Source: JACCTU01 sp963788055 (GTDB taxonomy: Bacteria > Actinomycetota > Thermoleophilia > Gaiellales > Gaiellaceae). Taken from it: DNA of 64,000 nucleotides. The notes beneath the pieces were generated by a model. That model had not been told where the DNA came from. It worked only from the letters and a program-made list of their open reading frames with translations, and did not search any database. Within the stretch, counting starts at the first letter, position 1. Each line of letters begins with the position of its first letter. The stretch lies in NCBI GenBank assembly GCA_963788055.1, contig CAWBFA010000005.1:186001-250000 (forward strand), in the 5' to 3' direction. Below are positions 44,920-53,441 of the stretch, in pieces. Both the position numbers and the translations under genes were made by a program.

Positions 44920-46656
44920 GTGACTGCGATCCTCGGCCTGAACGCCTTCCACGGCGACGCGGCCGCGGCCCTCGTTATCGACGGTGAGCTCATGAACGCC
45001 GTCGAGGAAGAGCGGCTCAACCGCGTCAAGCACTGCGCCGGGTTTCCGGAGCTGGCCGCTCGCTGGTGCCTTGAGGATTCCGGGCTGGACCCTCGCGAGC
45101 TCGACCACGTCGCGATCGGTCGCGACCCGCGCGCGAACATCGGCGCGAAGGTGATCCGTACGATCCTGACGCGCCCGAGCCCGCGCTACGTGATGGAGCG
45201 CTTCCGCAACGCCACCAAGGTTCGAGACGTGAAGACGCAGGTGGCTGAAGCGCTCGGCGTGAAACCCGAAGCGTTACGCGCCGATGTTCACAACGTCGAG
45301 CACCACCTCGCGCACGCTGCGAGCGCGTTCTTCGTCTCACCGTTCGACGAGGCTGCGGTGCTGACGCTCGACGGCTTTGGCGACTTCGCATCGTCGATGC
45401 TCTGCCACGGGCACGACAACACGCTCGAGGTCCTCGACCGGGTGCTCTTCCCGCATTCGCTGGGGATCTTCTACACGGCCGTCACGCAGTGGCTCGGGTT
45501 CCCGAAGTACGGCGACGAGGGCAAGGTGATGGGCCTCGCGCCGTACGGCGACCCCGAGCAGTTCCTCGACCGCATGCGCGACCTGGTGAAGCTCGACGGC
45601 AACGGGTTCGAGCTCGAGCTCGACTTCTTCGTGCACCACAAGGAAGGCGTCGACATGACGTGGGACGAGCAGACGCCCACGATCGGGCGGCTCTTCTCCG
45701 ACCGGATGGAGGAGGCCTTCGGGCCGGCCCGCGAGCCGCGGAGCGAGCTGACTCAGGCGCACCGGGACGTCGCGGCCGCGCTCCAGCGGATGCTCGAAGA
45801 GGCGTACCTCCACCTCGTGCGCGCCGCGCACAGACGCACCGGCTCGAAGAACCTCTGCCTCGCGGGCGGCGTCGCCCTGAACGCGGTCGCGAACGGACGG
45901 ATCCGCCCGGAGACCGAGTTCGACGGCGTCTACGTGCAGCCGGCAGCAGGCGACTCGGGGATCGCGGTCGGCGCCGCCTACTACGTCTGGAACCAGGAGC
46001 TGGGACAGCCGCGGTCGTTCGTGATGGAGCACGCGTACACCGGACCCGAGTTCGGCGAGGCCGAAGCCGACGCCGCGATCCGCGCGGCCGGCTTCGACCC
46101 CGAGCGGCTCGACGACGACGCCCTCTTCGCGTACGTCGCCGAGCGGATCGCCGAGGGCGACGTCGTCGGCTGGTTCCAGGGGCGGATGGAATTCGGGCCC
46201 CGCGCACTCGGCAACCGCTCGATCGTGACCGACCCGCGGCGCGAGGACATGAAGGAGATCCTCAACGCGCGCATCAAGCATCGCGAGCCGTTCCGCCCGT
46301 TCGCGCCATCGCTTCTGGCCGAATCGGCGGGCGAGTGGTTCGAGCAGGACTACACGTCGCCGTTCATGGTCCTCGTCTACAAGACGCGCGAGGACAAGCG
46401 CGACAAGATCCCTGCGGTGAACCACATCGACGACACCGGCCGGCTTCAGACGGTCGAGGAGCGGGTGAGCCCGCGTTATTACCGGTTGATCAAGGCGTTC
46501 GGCGACAGGACAGGCGTGCCGATCGTCCTCAACACGTCATTCAACGAGAATGAGCCGATCGTGATGACGCCCGAGCACGCAGTCGAGACGTTCGCGAAAA
46601 CGAAGATGGACCTCCTCGTGCTCGGCAACCTCGTCGTTCGCCGCAACAGCCGCTAG
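44920..46656 (+). CDS. Carbamoyltransferase, NodU/CmcH family
   Basis: A 578-residue protein. The N-terminal ASKHA-like domain starts ILGLNAFHGDAAAALV, with EERLNRVKHCAGFP, NVEHHLAHAASAFF and LTLDGFGDFAS. The C-terminal part has LAGGVALNAVANGRI, AAGDSGIAVGAAYY, the YrdC-like EFGPRALGNRSI and LNTSFNENEPIV. Relatives such as NodU and CmcH use carbamoyl phosphate and ATP to O-carbamoylate sugars or antibiotics. Placed after a glycosyltransferase, it should decorate a glycan with a carbamoyl group. The GTG start has TAGCAT eight bases upstream. Its stop is two bases from the convergent aminotransferase stop. Confidence 0.88.
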   Translation: MTAILGLNAFHGDAAAALVIDGELMNAVEEERLNRVKHCAGFPELAARWCLEDSGLDPRELDHVAIGRDPRANIGAKVIRTILTRPSPRYVMERFRNATKVRDVKTQVAEALGVKPEALRADVHNVEHHLAHAASAFFVSPFDEAAVLTLDGFGDFASSMLCHGHDNTLEVLDRVLFPHSLGIFYTAVTQWLGFPKYGDEGKVMGLAPYGDPEQFLDRMRDLVKLDGNGFELELDFFVHHKEGVDMTWDEQTPTIGRLFSDRMEEAFGPAREPRSELTQAHRDVAAALQRMLEEAYLHLVRAAHRRTGSKNLCLAGGVALNAVANGRIRPETEFDGVYVQPAAGDSGIAVGAAYYVWNQELGQPRSFVMEHAYTGPEFGEAEADAAIRAAGFDPERLDDDALFAYVAERIAEGDVVGWFQGRMEFGPRALGNRSIVTDPRREDMKEILNARIKHREPFRPFAPSLLAESAGEWFEQDYTSPFMVLVYKTREDKRDKIPAVNHIDDTGRLQTVEERVSPRYYRLIKAFGDRTGVPIVLNTSFNENEPIVMTPEHAVETFAKTKMDLLVLGNLVVRRNSR

Positions 46657-46662
46657 GCCTAG
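46653..46662. repeat. Ten-base perfect palindrome made by two convergent stop codons
   Basis: CTAGGCCTAG contains the TAG of the carbamoyltransferase and, on the other strand, the TAG of the aminotransferase. It has no loop or T tract, so it is not a normal terminator. Confidence 0.5.
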
Positions 46663-47813
46663 GGCCCGAGCCGTCGCAGCGCCTCGACGACGCGCCCTTG
46701 CTCGGCGTCGGTCATCTGCGGATAGAGCGGCAGCGCGAGCGTGAGCCGGTCGCTCAAGACCGAGTTCGGGAAATCCTCGGGACGCTCGTCGAACTGACCC
46801 GCGAGCACCGCCGCGTGCGTGCCCTGGCGCGTGGCGATCCCCTCGCCCTCGAGCGCGGCCATCAGCCGGTTCCGCCGCTCGTGCAGCTGGTGCACGTTGT
46901 CGAGCGTCGGCTCCTCGGGCGCGTAGAGGCACACGTACGCCTGGTAGCCGTGCACCGAGCCCTCCGGAACGACCGGCGTTCGAAGCCACTCGAGGTCGGC
47001 GAGCTCTTCGTCGTAGCGAGCGGCAACCCGCCGACGTCCCTCGAGGATTCGCTCGAGGCGGTCCATCTGCGTCGAGCCGAGCGCGCCCTGGATGTCCGTG
47101 AGCCGGTAGTTGAAGCCGATCCGCTCGTAGTCGCTCAGCAGGAACGAGCCGGCTTCGTGGTGCCGCTTGAAGTCGGACTTCGTGGCGCCGTGGTCGCGAA
47201 GCGAACGCGCGAGAGCGGCGAAGTCGTCGCGCTGCGTCGTCAGCATGCCGCCCTCGCCGGTCGTGATCGACTTGCGCGGATGGAAGCTGAACGTCGCACA
47301 GTCGCCGAACGTGCCTGTGTGGCGACCTCGGTACCAGCCGCCGAGAGAGCACGCAGCGTCCTCCACCACCCACAGGCCGTGACGCCGCGCGAACGCAAGC
47401 ACGGGATCGAGGTCGGCCGACAGGCCGAACAGGTGCACCGGGACAATGCCGACGGTCCGCTCCGTGACGAGCGAGTCGAGTTGCGCGACGTTCAGGTTGT
47501 ACGTGTCGAGGTCGACGTCGACGAACACGGGCCTGCCGCCGCGCTCGGCCACCACGTTCGCCGTCGCCACCCACGTGAAGCCCGGAACGATCACTTCGTC
47601 GCTCGGTCCGACGCCGAGGGCGACCATCGCGATCTGCAGCGCGGTCGAGCACGAGCTCGTGGCGACCGCGTGCTCGGCGCCGGTGTATCCGCTGAACTTC
47701 TGCTCGAACTCGGCGACGAAGGGACCCTGGACGACCCACCCGGTCTCGAGCGGCCGCTGAACAGCGCGGAGCTCCTCCTCGCCGAAGAGCGGCTTCGTGA
47801 TCGGGATCGTCAC
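46659..47813 (-). CDS. DegT/DnrJ/EryC1-family sugar aminotransferase
   Basis: A 384-residue PLP enzyme from a GTG that overlaps the upstream stop. ITKPLFGEEELRAV, GAEHAVATSSCSTALQIAM, DEVIVPGFTWVATANVV and WVVEDAACSLGG are the family segments; the Schiff-base Lys is in SFHPRKSITTGEGG. It transfers an amino group, usually from glutamate, to a keto sugar bound to a nucleotide. The product could feed an acyltransferase in this window. GTGA coupling joins it to the membrane protein gene upstream. Confidence 0.87.
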   Translation of the reverse strand: MTIPITKPLFGEEELRAVQRPLETGWVVQGPFVAEFEQKFSGYTGAEHAVATSSCSTALQIAMVALGVGPSDEVIVPGFTWVATANVVAERGGRPVFVDVDLDTYNLNVAQLDSLVTERTVGIVPVHLFGLSADLDPVLAFARRHGLWVVEDAACSLGGWYRGRHTGTFGDCATFSFHPRKSITTGEGGMLTTQRDDFAALARSLRDHGATKSDFKRHHEAGSFLLSDYERIGFNYRLTDIQGALGSTQMDRLERILEGRRRVAARYDEELADLEWLRTPVVPEGSVHGYQAYVCLYAPEEPTLDNVHQLHERRNRLMAALEGEGIATRQGTHAAVLAGQFDERPEDFPNSVLSDRLTLALPLYPQMTDAEQGRVVEALRRLGP

Positions 47814-49147
47814 GCGCGCGAGCCTACCCGTGTGGCTCGGCGACCTCGGAGCTCGGTCACGAGGGCGTCGAGCGCGAACAGGGCGAGGATCAGCGCGCCG
47901 ACGCGTAGGCCGACCGCGACCTCGAGAGCGTGACGATCGACCTCGAGACCGCTCAGGTGGTACGCAACGAGTCCGTGCGGCACCGTCGACATCAAGACGA
48001 CGATGGGGACGATCCACATCGTTGACGCGCGGAATCGAAATGCCACTGCCGCGGCGAAGACCGCGATGAAGAGGACCAATGCGAGCGCGCTTCTCTTCCC
48101 GTGCACGAAGACGGCGTCGTCAACCACGCGAGGAAGTGGGATAGCGCGATCGGCGGCGTTGTCGTTGTAGATCCGGAGGTCCGGGTCGAGCAGAGCGGAG
48201 GCGCTGTCCGCGCTCGAAAAGGGTGTCGTCTGCGATCCAAAGAAGGGATCACCGAACGTATATGCGGGATGATCGACCAGATACCGCGCGTACACGCGAC
48301 GCGCATCGGCGTCCCGCCAGCGGGGGCCGAGCCGGGCCTCGAAGTAGTCCTCCATCTCCCGATCTGCGGCAACCCGATTGAGCAGGATGTCTCGCATCGG
48401 CTGGTACCAGCGAACTCCCTCGTTGGCCGACGCCACGCTGAGCAGCACGAGGACCAGATTCCCGGCGGCCAACGCCGCCTTGTACCCCCTTCCCGAGGGT
48501 CGATAGGCGAGCGAGGCCAAGACGGCGACCGCGACGAAGAGGATGACGTACGCGTGCGAATCACGGACGAACACCCACAACAGCGTCGCACCGAGCACGG
48601 CGGCGACGCTCGACCAGCCCGGCACTCGGACGAACCAGATCCACGCGGCGACCAGGAGGGCGCCCAGGGAGAGTGAGACGGACTCGCTGAGCAGGAGCGG
48701 GTCCCAGAGGATGATCTCCGTCGTCGCACTGAAGAGGAGGACGAGCGAGAAGGCGAGGCGGCGGACGAACCTCTGGCGGATGGCGGTTGCGACCGCTGCC
48801 GCAAGCGCCAGCCACGCCACGATCGACAGCGTGAGCTGGGCGACGATCCGCACGTGGTCGTCGCCGAAGAGCTTCCAGAGCGTCGGTACGGTGAACGGTC
48901 GGCCACCGGCCCAGAAGTCGGCGCTCAGGAGCGACATCGCGCTCACCTGCTCGTAGGTCGGCGTGTCCGTAAGGCGAACCGGCGTGTCGACGAAGCTGCC
49001 CGCGCGGAAGAGCAGGTACACCCCGACGGCTCCAAGGTAGAACGCGGCCTGAGGCTGGCCGAGAACGCTGAACAGCCATCGGATCCCGTTCGGCGGTACG
49101 CCAGCGATGGAGGCGGCGTTCGGGCGACGTCCCGGCGACGTCGGCAT
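47810..49147 (-). CDS. Multi-pass membrane protein, GT-C-like
   Basis: A 445-residue protein with about ten hydrophobic segments. The first outer loop has RLTDTPTYEQVSAMSLL then FWAGGRPFTVPTLWKLFGDD; a Asp-Thr-Pro-(S/T)-Tyr loop followed by RPFTVPL is a pattern I associate with actinobacterial membrane proteins near glycosyltransferases. LLLSESVSLSLGALL and WVFVRDSHAY are other conserved-looking parts. No catalytic proof is available. The ATG at 49147 has TAGCCT seven bases upstream, overlapping the stop of the GT4 gene. Confidence 0.65.
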   Translation of the reverse strand: MPTSPGRRPNAASIAGVPPNGIRWLFSVLGQPQAAFYLGAVGVYLLFRAGSFVDTPVRLTDTPTYEQVSAMSLLSADFWAGGRPFTVPTLWKLFGDDHVRIVAQLTLSIVAWLALAAAVATAIRQRFVRRLAFSLVLLFSATTEIILWDPLLLSESVSLSLGALLVAAWIWFVRVPGWSSVAAVLGATLLWVFVRDSHAYVILFVAVAVLASLAYRPSGRGYKAALAAGNLVLVLLSVASANEGVRWYQPMRDILLNRVAADREMEDYFEARLGPRWRDADARRVYARYLVDHPAYTFGDPFFGSQTTPFSSADSASALLDPDLRIYNDNAADRAIPLPRVVDDAVFVHGKRSALALVLFIAVFAAAVAFRFRASTMWIVPIVVLMSTVPHGLVAYHLSGLEVDRHALEVAVGLRVGALILALFALDALVTELRGRRATRVGSRA

Positions 49148-49154
49148 GGGCGAG

Positions 49155-49160
49155 AGGCTA
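49155..49160 (-). promoter_or_regulatory. Putative -10 element (TAGCCT) embedded in the GT4 stop codon
   Basis: Minus-strand TAGCCT begins with the TAG stop of the GT4 gene at 49158-49160 and ends seven bases before ATG 49147. Confidence 0.4.
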
Positions 49161-50183
49161 ACGAGCCGTGGGGGAGGCGGCGAGCGCATCAGCGTAGGCG
49201 GCGAGCGTGGAACTCGTGACGGCTTCCCACGACAGGCGTTTCTGCACCCGAGCGCGGCCCGCTTCACCCATCCGGCGCCGTAGGCCCGAGTCGCGCAGCA
49301 GCCGCTGAAGCGCGCGCCGGAGCGCGTCGACGTCGCCGGGGAGAACCAGGACACCTGTCTCGCCGTCGACAACGAGGTCGAGCAGGCCGCCGACCGCGCT
49401 CGCGACCACCGGGCGACCGTGTGCCATCGCCTCCGCGCACACCACCCCGAAGCCCTCGCGATGGGACGGGCAGGCGACGACGGCGGCGCGCGCGTAGAGC
49501 GTTTCCAGCTCCTCGTGCGCGACGAACCCGAGGGCGCCCCGGACTCGGCCCCGCAGCGGCCCGTCACCCGCCACGACAAGCGGAAGGTCGTCGGCCGCCG
49601 CGACGAGCTCGAGCACGCCCTTCTCCTGCGAGAGCCGACCGGCGTACAGCACGAACGGCGGCTCGTCCTCGTCGCCGATCGTCGCGGAGACGTCGACCCC
49701 GCTCGGGATCACACGGACGTCGCGGGCGCCGAGCGCGCGTGCCTCCGCTGAGAGCGCGCTCGAAGCCGCGACCACCACCCGCGCGCGACGGAGGATCGGT
49801 CGGGCGAGCCACGGCGCTCTCCGGGCGAGCTCGACGTCGGTCCCCCAGACTTGCGCGACCACGGGTCTTCGAGTCAACAGCCCGACCGCGGCCGAGGGGA
49901 GCCAATGAGCATGGACGAGATCGACCCCGCGCGCGGCACGCACGGCCGCGACCGCGAAGGAGAGCAGGAAGGCCGGCAGCAGCAGCGCGAGCCAGGGGCG
50001 ACGCCGAAGGTTCCCGACGATCCCCGAGCCGTACGCAAGGCCGAAATGCGAAAAGTCGGCGGGCGACACGACCTGGACCTCGACGCCGCGCCCGCGCAGC
50101 CGCTCGACGGCGTCGGCGATGAACAGCCCGGCCACGTCACGGGGGCCGCGGGGATAGGACGTCGTCAGGACGAGAACTCGCAT
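49158..50183 (-). CDS. Glycosyltransferase family 4
   Basis: A 341-residue GT-B enzyme. MRVLVLTTSYPRGPRDVAG opens domain 1, with LVHAHWLPSAAVGLL and VVAQVWGTDVEL. The donor domain has YAGRLSQEKGVLELV and VVAGDGPL, and an intact EX7E in EGFGVVCAE followed by AMAHGRPVVASAVGG. The protein at 57753 is a close relative throughout (EGFGVVCAEAMAHG is identical), so the two arose by duplication. The donor sugar is unknown. It is divergent from the methyltransferase-GT2 fusion gene. Confidence 0.85.
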   Translation of the reverse strand: MRVLVLTTSYPRGPRDVAGLFIADAVERLRGRGVEVQVVSPADFSHFGLAYGSGIVGNLRRRPWLALLLPAFLLSFAVAAVRAARGVDLVHAHWLPSAAVGLLTRRPVVAQVWGTDVELARRAPWLARPILRRARVVVAASSALSAEARALGARDVRVIPSGVDVSATIGDEDEPPFVLYAGRLSQEKGVLELVAAADDLPLVVAGDGPLRGRVRGALGFVAHEELETLYARAAVVACPSHREGFGVVCAEAMAHGRPVVASAVGGLLDLVVDGETGVLVLPGDVDALRRALQRLLRDSGLRRRMGEAGRARVQKRLSWEAVTSSTLAAYADALAASPTAR

Positions 50184-50203
50184 GGTGGGTCATTCTGCTC
50201 GAC

Positions 50204-50209
50204 TACCAT
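50204..50209 (+). promoter_or_regulatory. Weak -10-like hexamer (TACCAT) before the fusion gene
   Basis: TACCAT ends 11 bases before ATG 50221, a little farther than the other sites, so a very short leader is possible. Confidence 0.3.
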
Positions 50210-50220
50210 CGGTCAGCCTC

Positions 50221-51684
50221 ATGGCCACCGCAGTCGCCCCGCAGGAGCGCGTGACGGCGGACCCCTACGCGGAGCTGGCGGAGTTCTTCGACCGGTTCGC
50301 GAGCGAGGAGTCCCGCTGGAAGCGCCGCAACGGCACGTATCACCGGCTGATTGCCCAGCTGATGCGCTTCCACGTGCCCGAGAACGCTCGCGTGCTAGAG
50401 ATCGGCTCGGGCTCGGGTGACCTGCTCGCCGCGCTGAAGCCGAGCGTCGGCGTCGGCGTGGACGTCTCGCAGGGAATGGTCGAGCGCGCCCGGGAAGCGC
50501 ATCCGCAGCTCCGCTTCGAGCGGGTCCCCGGCGAGGAGCTCGAGCTCGGCGAGACGTTCGACTACATCGTCCTCTCGGATCTGATGCCGTACGTCGACGA
50601 CCTGCTCGAGCTCTTCCATCGCGTCGCCCAGCACTCACACGGTCGCACCCGCGTGATCGTCAACTCCTACAGCCGTGTCTGGCGGCCGGTGTTCCGGCTC
50701 GCGGAGCTCTTGCGCCTGAAACCGCGCAAGCCGCTGCGCAACTGGGTCGCGCCGCACGACGTCGTGAATCTGCTCGAGCTCGCGGGGTTCGAGCCGGTGC
50801 TCTCGCGGACGCGGATCCTCTTCCCGAAGCAGATTCCGTTCCTGACGACGTTCCTGAACGGCTTCGTCGGCAGCCTGCCGCTGATCAACCTGTTCGCGCT
50901 CACCAACTGGATCGTGGCGCGCCCCTTGCCGCGAGAGCTCGACGAGACGAGCGTCTCGATCGTCTGCGCGTGCAGGAACGAGCAGGGCCACATCGCCGAG
51001 CTGATCGACCGCGTACCGGACTTCGGCGTGCCCACGGAGCTCATCTTCGTCGAGGGCAACTCGACCGACGACACGCGCGGCGAGATCTTGCGGCAGATCG
51101 AAGCGCATCCCGAGCTCGACCTCCGCTTCGTGCCGCAGACCGGCAAGGGGAAGGGCGATGCCGTTCGCACGGGCTTCGCCTCGGCGAAGCACGACGTGCT
51201 GATGATCCTGGACGGCGACCTCAGCGTCCTTCCGGAGGACCTGCCCAAGTTCCACCGCGGTCTCGTCGACGGTCGCGCGGAGCTCGTGAACGGCTCACGG
51301 CTCGTCTACGACATGGAGCCCGGCGCGATGCGCTTCCTGAACATGATCGGGAACCGGATCTTCGCCCGGCTGCTCAAGGGGATCATGGGCCAGCAGGTGA
51401 AGGACACGTTGTGCGGGACGAAGGCCCTGTTGAAGCGTGACTACGACCGGATCGCCGCGGGACGGTCCTACTTCGGCGAGTTCGACCCGTTCGGCGACTT
51501 CGACCTGCTCTTCGGAGCCGCGCGGCTCGGCCTGAAGATCGTCGACCTGCCTGTGCGCTATCACCCGCGCACGTACGGGACGACGAACATCAGCCGCTGG
51601 CGCCACGGCGTGCTGCTCCTCCAGATGACGCTCTTCGCGTTTTGGAAGTTCAGAGTCGCACCGCTGACGCGCCGCGGGTTCTGA
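50221..51684 (+). CDS. Bifunctional methyltransferase-glycosyltransferase family 2 fusion
   Basis: A 487-residue two-domain protein. Residues 1-230 are a class I methyltransferase: VLEIGSGSGDLLAAL binds SAM, and VGVDVSQGMVERA and FDYIVLSDLMPYVDDL follow. Residues 240-487 are a GT2 domain of the dolichyl-phosphate-mannose-synthase type: VSIVCACRNEQGHIAEL, EGNSTDDTRGEIL, the metal-binding MILDGDLSV and TLCGTKALLKRDYDRI. GT2 enzymes of this group load a sugar on a polyprenyl phosphate. The methyl acceptor is not known. Fused proteins of this layout exist in databases as I recall. The ATG at 50221 is preferred to a start at 50182. Confidence 0.82.
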   Translation: MATAVAPQERVTADPYAELAEFFDRFASEESRWKRRNGTYHRLIAQLMRFHVPENARVLEIGSGSGDLLAALKPSVGVGVDVSQGMVERAREAHPQLRFERVPGEELELGETFDYIVLSDLMPYVDDLLELFHRVAQHSHGRTRVIVNSYSRVWRPVFRLAELLRLKPRKPLRNWVAPHDVVNLLELAGFEPVLSRTRILFPKQIPFLTTFLNGFVGSLPLINLFALTNWIVARPLPRELDETSVSIVCACRNEQGHIAELIDRVPDFGVPTELIFVEGNSTDDTRGEILRQIEAHPELDLRFVPQTGKGKGDAVRTGFASAKHDVLMILDGDLSVLPEDLPKFHRGLVDGRAELVNGSRLVYDMEPGAMRFLNMIGNRIFARLLKGIMGQQVKDTLCGTKALLKRDYDRIAAGRSYFGEFDPFGDFDLLFGAARLGLKIVDLPVRYHPRTYGTTNISRWRHGVLLLQMTLFAFWKFRVAPLTRRGF

Positions 51685-51695
51685 GCAGTCGCGCC

Positions 51696-53441
51696 GTGCG
51701 GGTCTGGGCGCAGCGGTGGGCTGTGGCGCTCGCGACGGTTCTGACACTCGCTGCCGTTGCCGCGGACGCGCAACCACTCAGGTCGCCGTGGTGGACATAC
51801 GCCGACGCTGACGCAACGTACACCGCCTCCGGGCTGAACTTGATGCTCGGAGAGGAAGTGACGTTCGTCGACCACCCCGGGCTGCCGATCACCGAGGCCG
51901 TCGCGGTCGCGTCGGGTATCGACGCGCTCGTGACGGAAGGAAGCCTCTCGCAGCAGGCACGTCTGCGCTACGTCGACCGTACGCTGCTCGACCTCGACAG
52001 CGCGCGCTGGCTCTTCCGCGGCTTCGCGGTCGCGTTTTACCTCCTCGGGGCGCTGCTCGCGTTCGTGCTCGCGGCGCGCCTGTTCGGGCACTGGACCTGG
52101 GGCTTCGCGAACGGCCTCCTCTGGCTTGCAGCGCCGGGGTTGGTGGCGATGTCGATCCAGCTCCGCCCCGACGTCCTGCTCGCGGCGCTCTGTCTCGTGT
52201 TCGGGTTCGCGATCGCACGCGCCGTCGAGCGCCGGTCCGTCGGCTGGTACGCCGCCGCCGCGCTGGTCATCGGCTTCGCAACCATGGTGAAGCTGCACGC
52301 GCTTGCGCTCCTGCTCCCGCTGGTCGTCGCCGCGCTCTGGCGGCCGCCGGCGGAGCGGGCCCTGCCCGAGGCGCTGGAACAAACGCGAAGCTTCGTGCAC
52401 GCGCACCGCGTCGCCATCGGGTCGATCGCCTGGCTCTGGATCGCGCTCGCGATCGTCCTCAACTGGGAGCGGTTTCCGTTCCACCCGAGCTCGACGCAGC
52501 TCGCCGTGACGCTCGTCCTGCTCGCGGTCGGCCTCGCTGCTGTGGGGCTGGCCGAGGCTGCCGCGAGGTTCCGCGCGCCTCGGCTCGTGCGGCGGTTCGC
52601 GAGCCGCTTCCATGCCCTGCTCGTCGTCTCCGTCATCGGCGGGCTGCTCATCCCGGTCACGCTCGACGTGCAGGACGGAACTCGCGCGCTCCTCTACATC
52701 GTGCGAAACATGAGCGGCCGAGGCGTTCAGGAAGGGATCGACCCCTTCTCGACGCCGCTCTCCGCGCTCGACGGAATCGTGGGCACGCCGGTGGTGTTCG
52801 TCTTCCTGCTGGCCCTGCTGGCCGGGCTCGTCGGCGTGGTCCGCCGCGAGCCGGTGCCCGTCGTATGGGCCGTGGCCGCGCTCGCGGCGGGGGTGTTCGC
52901 ATACGCGCGTCCGCCGAACGTCCACTATTTCGCCCCCGCGTTCGTCTTCTCCGCTCTGGCGTTGCTCTGGCTGTTGCAGCGCGAGCCGCGCGCGCGGATG
53001 CCGCTGCTCGCGTGGGTGCTCGTCCTCTACATCGTCTGGCCGGCATGGGACAACCGGCTCAACGCGACGGCGGAGCAGGAGCGATTCGCCTCCAGCGTTG
53101 CGAGCGCGAAGCGATACGTCGACGCGCGCCTCGGTCCGGGCGAGTTCGCGCTCGTGCCGTCCTACTGGCCGTTCGCTGACTCACGCTACTTCGAGCTGGT
53201 CCAGATCTACGTCCAACACTCGCCGGAGTACCCGTACCGATACCTGCCGGCCACGGCGGCGGTGCGTGCGTACGAGCAGTCGCGGCAGATGCGCCCGAGG
53301 TTCTACATCGGACCGCTAGCGTCGGACCTCACCGTCGGGACGCAGGTCGAGCTCGGCGACCTCGGCCGGTATACCATCGTCCCGCGTGAAGGGCTCGTCG
53401 CCGAGATCGTCGCCGGTCCCGGCGTGACGGAGCCCTGGTGA
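51696..53441 (+). CDS. GT-C-like multi-pass membrane glycosyltransferase
   Basis: A 581-residue protein, GTG at 51696. One N-terminal helix is followed by an outer loop with WTYADADATYTASG, LNLMLGEEVTFVDHPGLP, an acid-bearing loop like those of PMT/GT39 and related GT-C enzymes. About eleven more hydrophobic segments follow (such as GLLWLAAPGLVAMS and VKLHALALLLPLVVAAL), then a soluble C-terminal stretch of about 90 residues. These enzymes take sugars from polyprenyl phosphate, which the GT2 fusion encoded directly upstream could supply. The stop overlaps the next GTG. Confidence 0.7.
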   Translation: MRVWAQRWAVALATVLTLAAVAADAQPLRSPWWTYADADATYTASGLNLMLGEEVTFVDHPGLPITEAVAVASGIDALVTEGSLSQQARLRYVDRTLLDLDSARWLFRGFAVAFYLLGALLAFVLAARLFGHWTWGFANGLLWLAAPGLVAMSIQLRPDVLLAALCLVFGFAIARAVERRSVGWYAAAALVIGFATMVKLHALALLLPLVVAALWRPPAERALPEALEQTRSFVHAHRVAIGSIAWLWIALAIVLNWERFPFHPSSTQLAVTLVLLAVGLAAVGLAEAAARFRAPRLVRRFASRFHALLVVSVIGGLLIPVTLDVQDGTRALLYIVRNMSGRGVQEGIDPFSTPLSALDGIVGTPVVFVFLLALLAGLVGVVRREPVPVVWAVAALAAGVFAYARPPNVHYFAPAFVFSALALLWLLQREPRARMPLLAWVLVLYIVWPAWDNRLNATAEQERFASSVASAKRYVDARLGPGEFALVPSYWPFADSRYFELVQIYVQHSPEYPYRYLPATAAVRAYEQSRQMRPRFYIGPLASDLTVGTQVELGDLGRYTIVPREGLVAEIVAGPGVTEPW

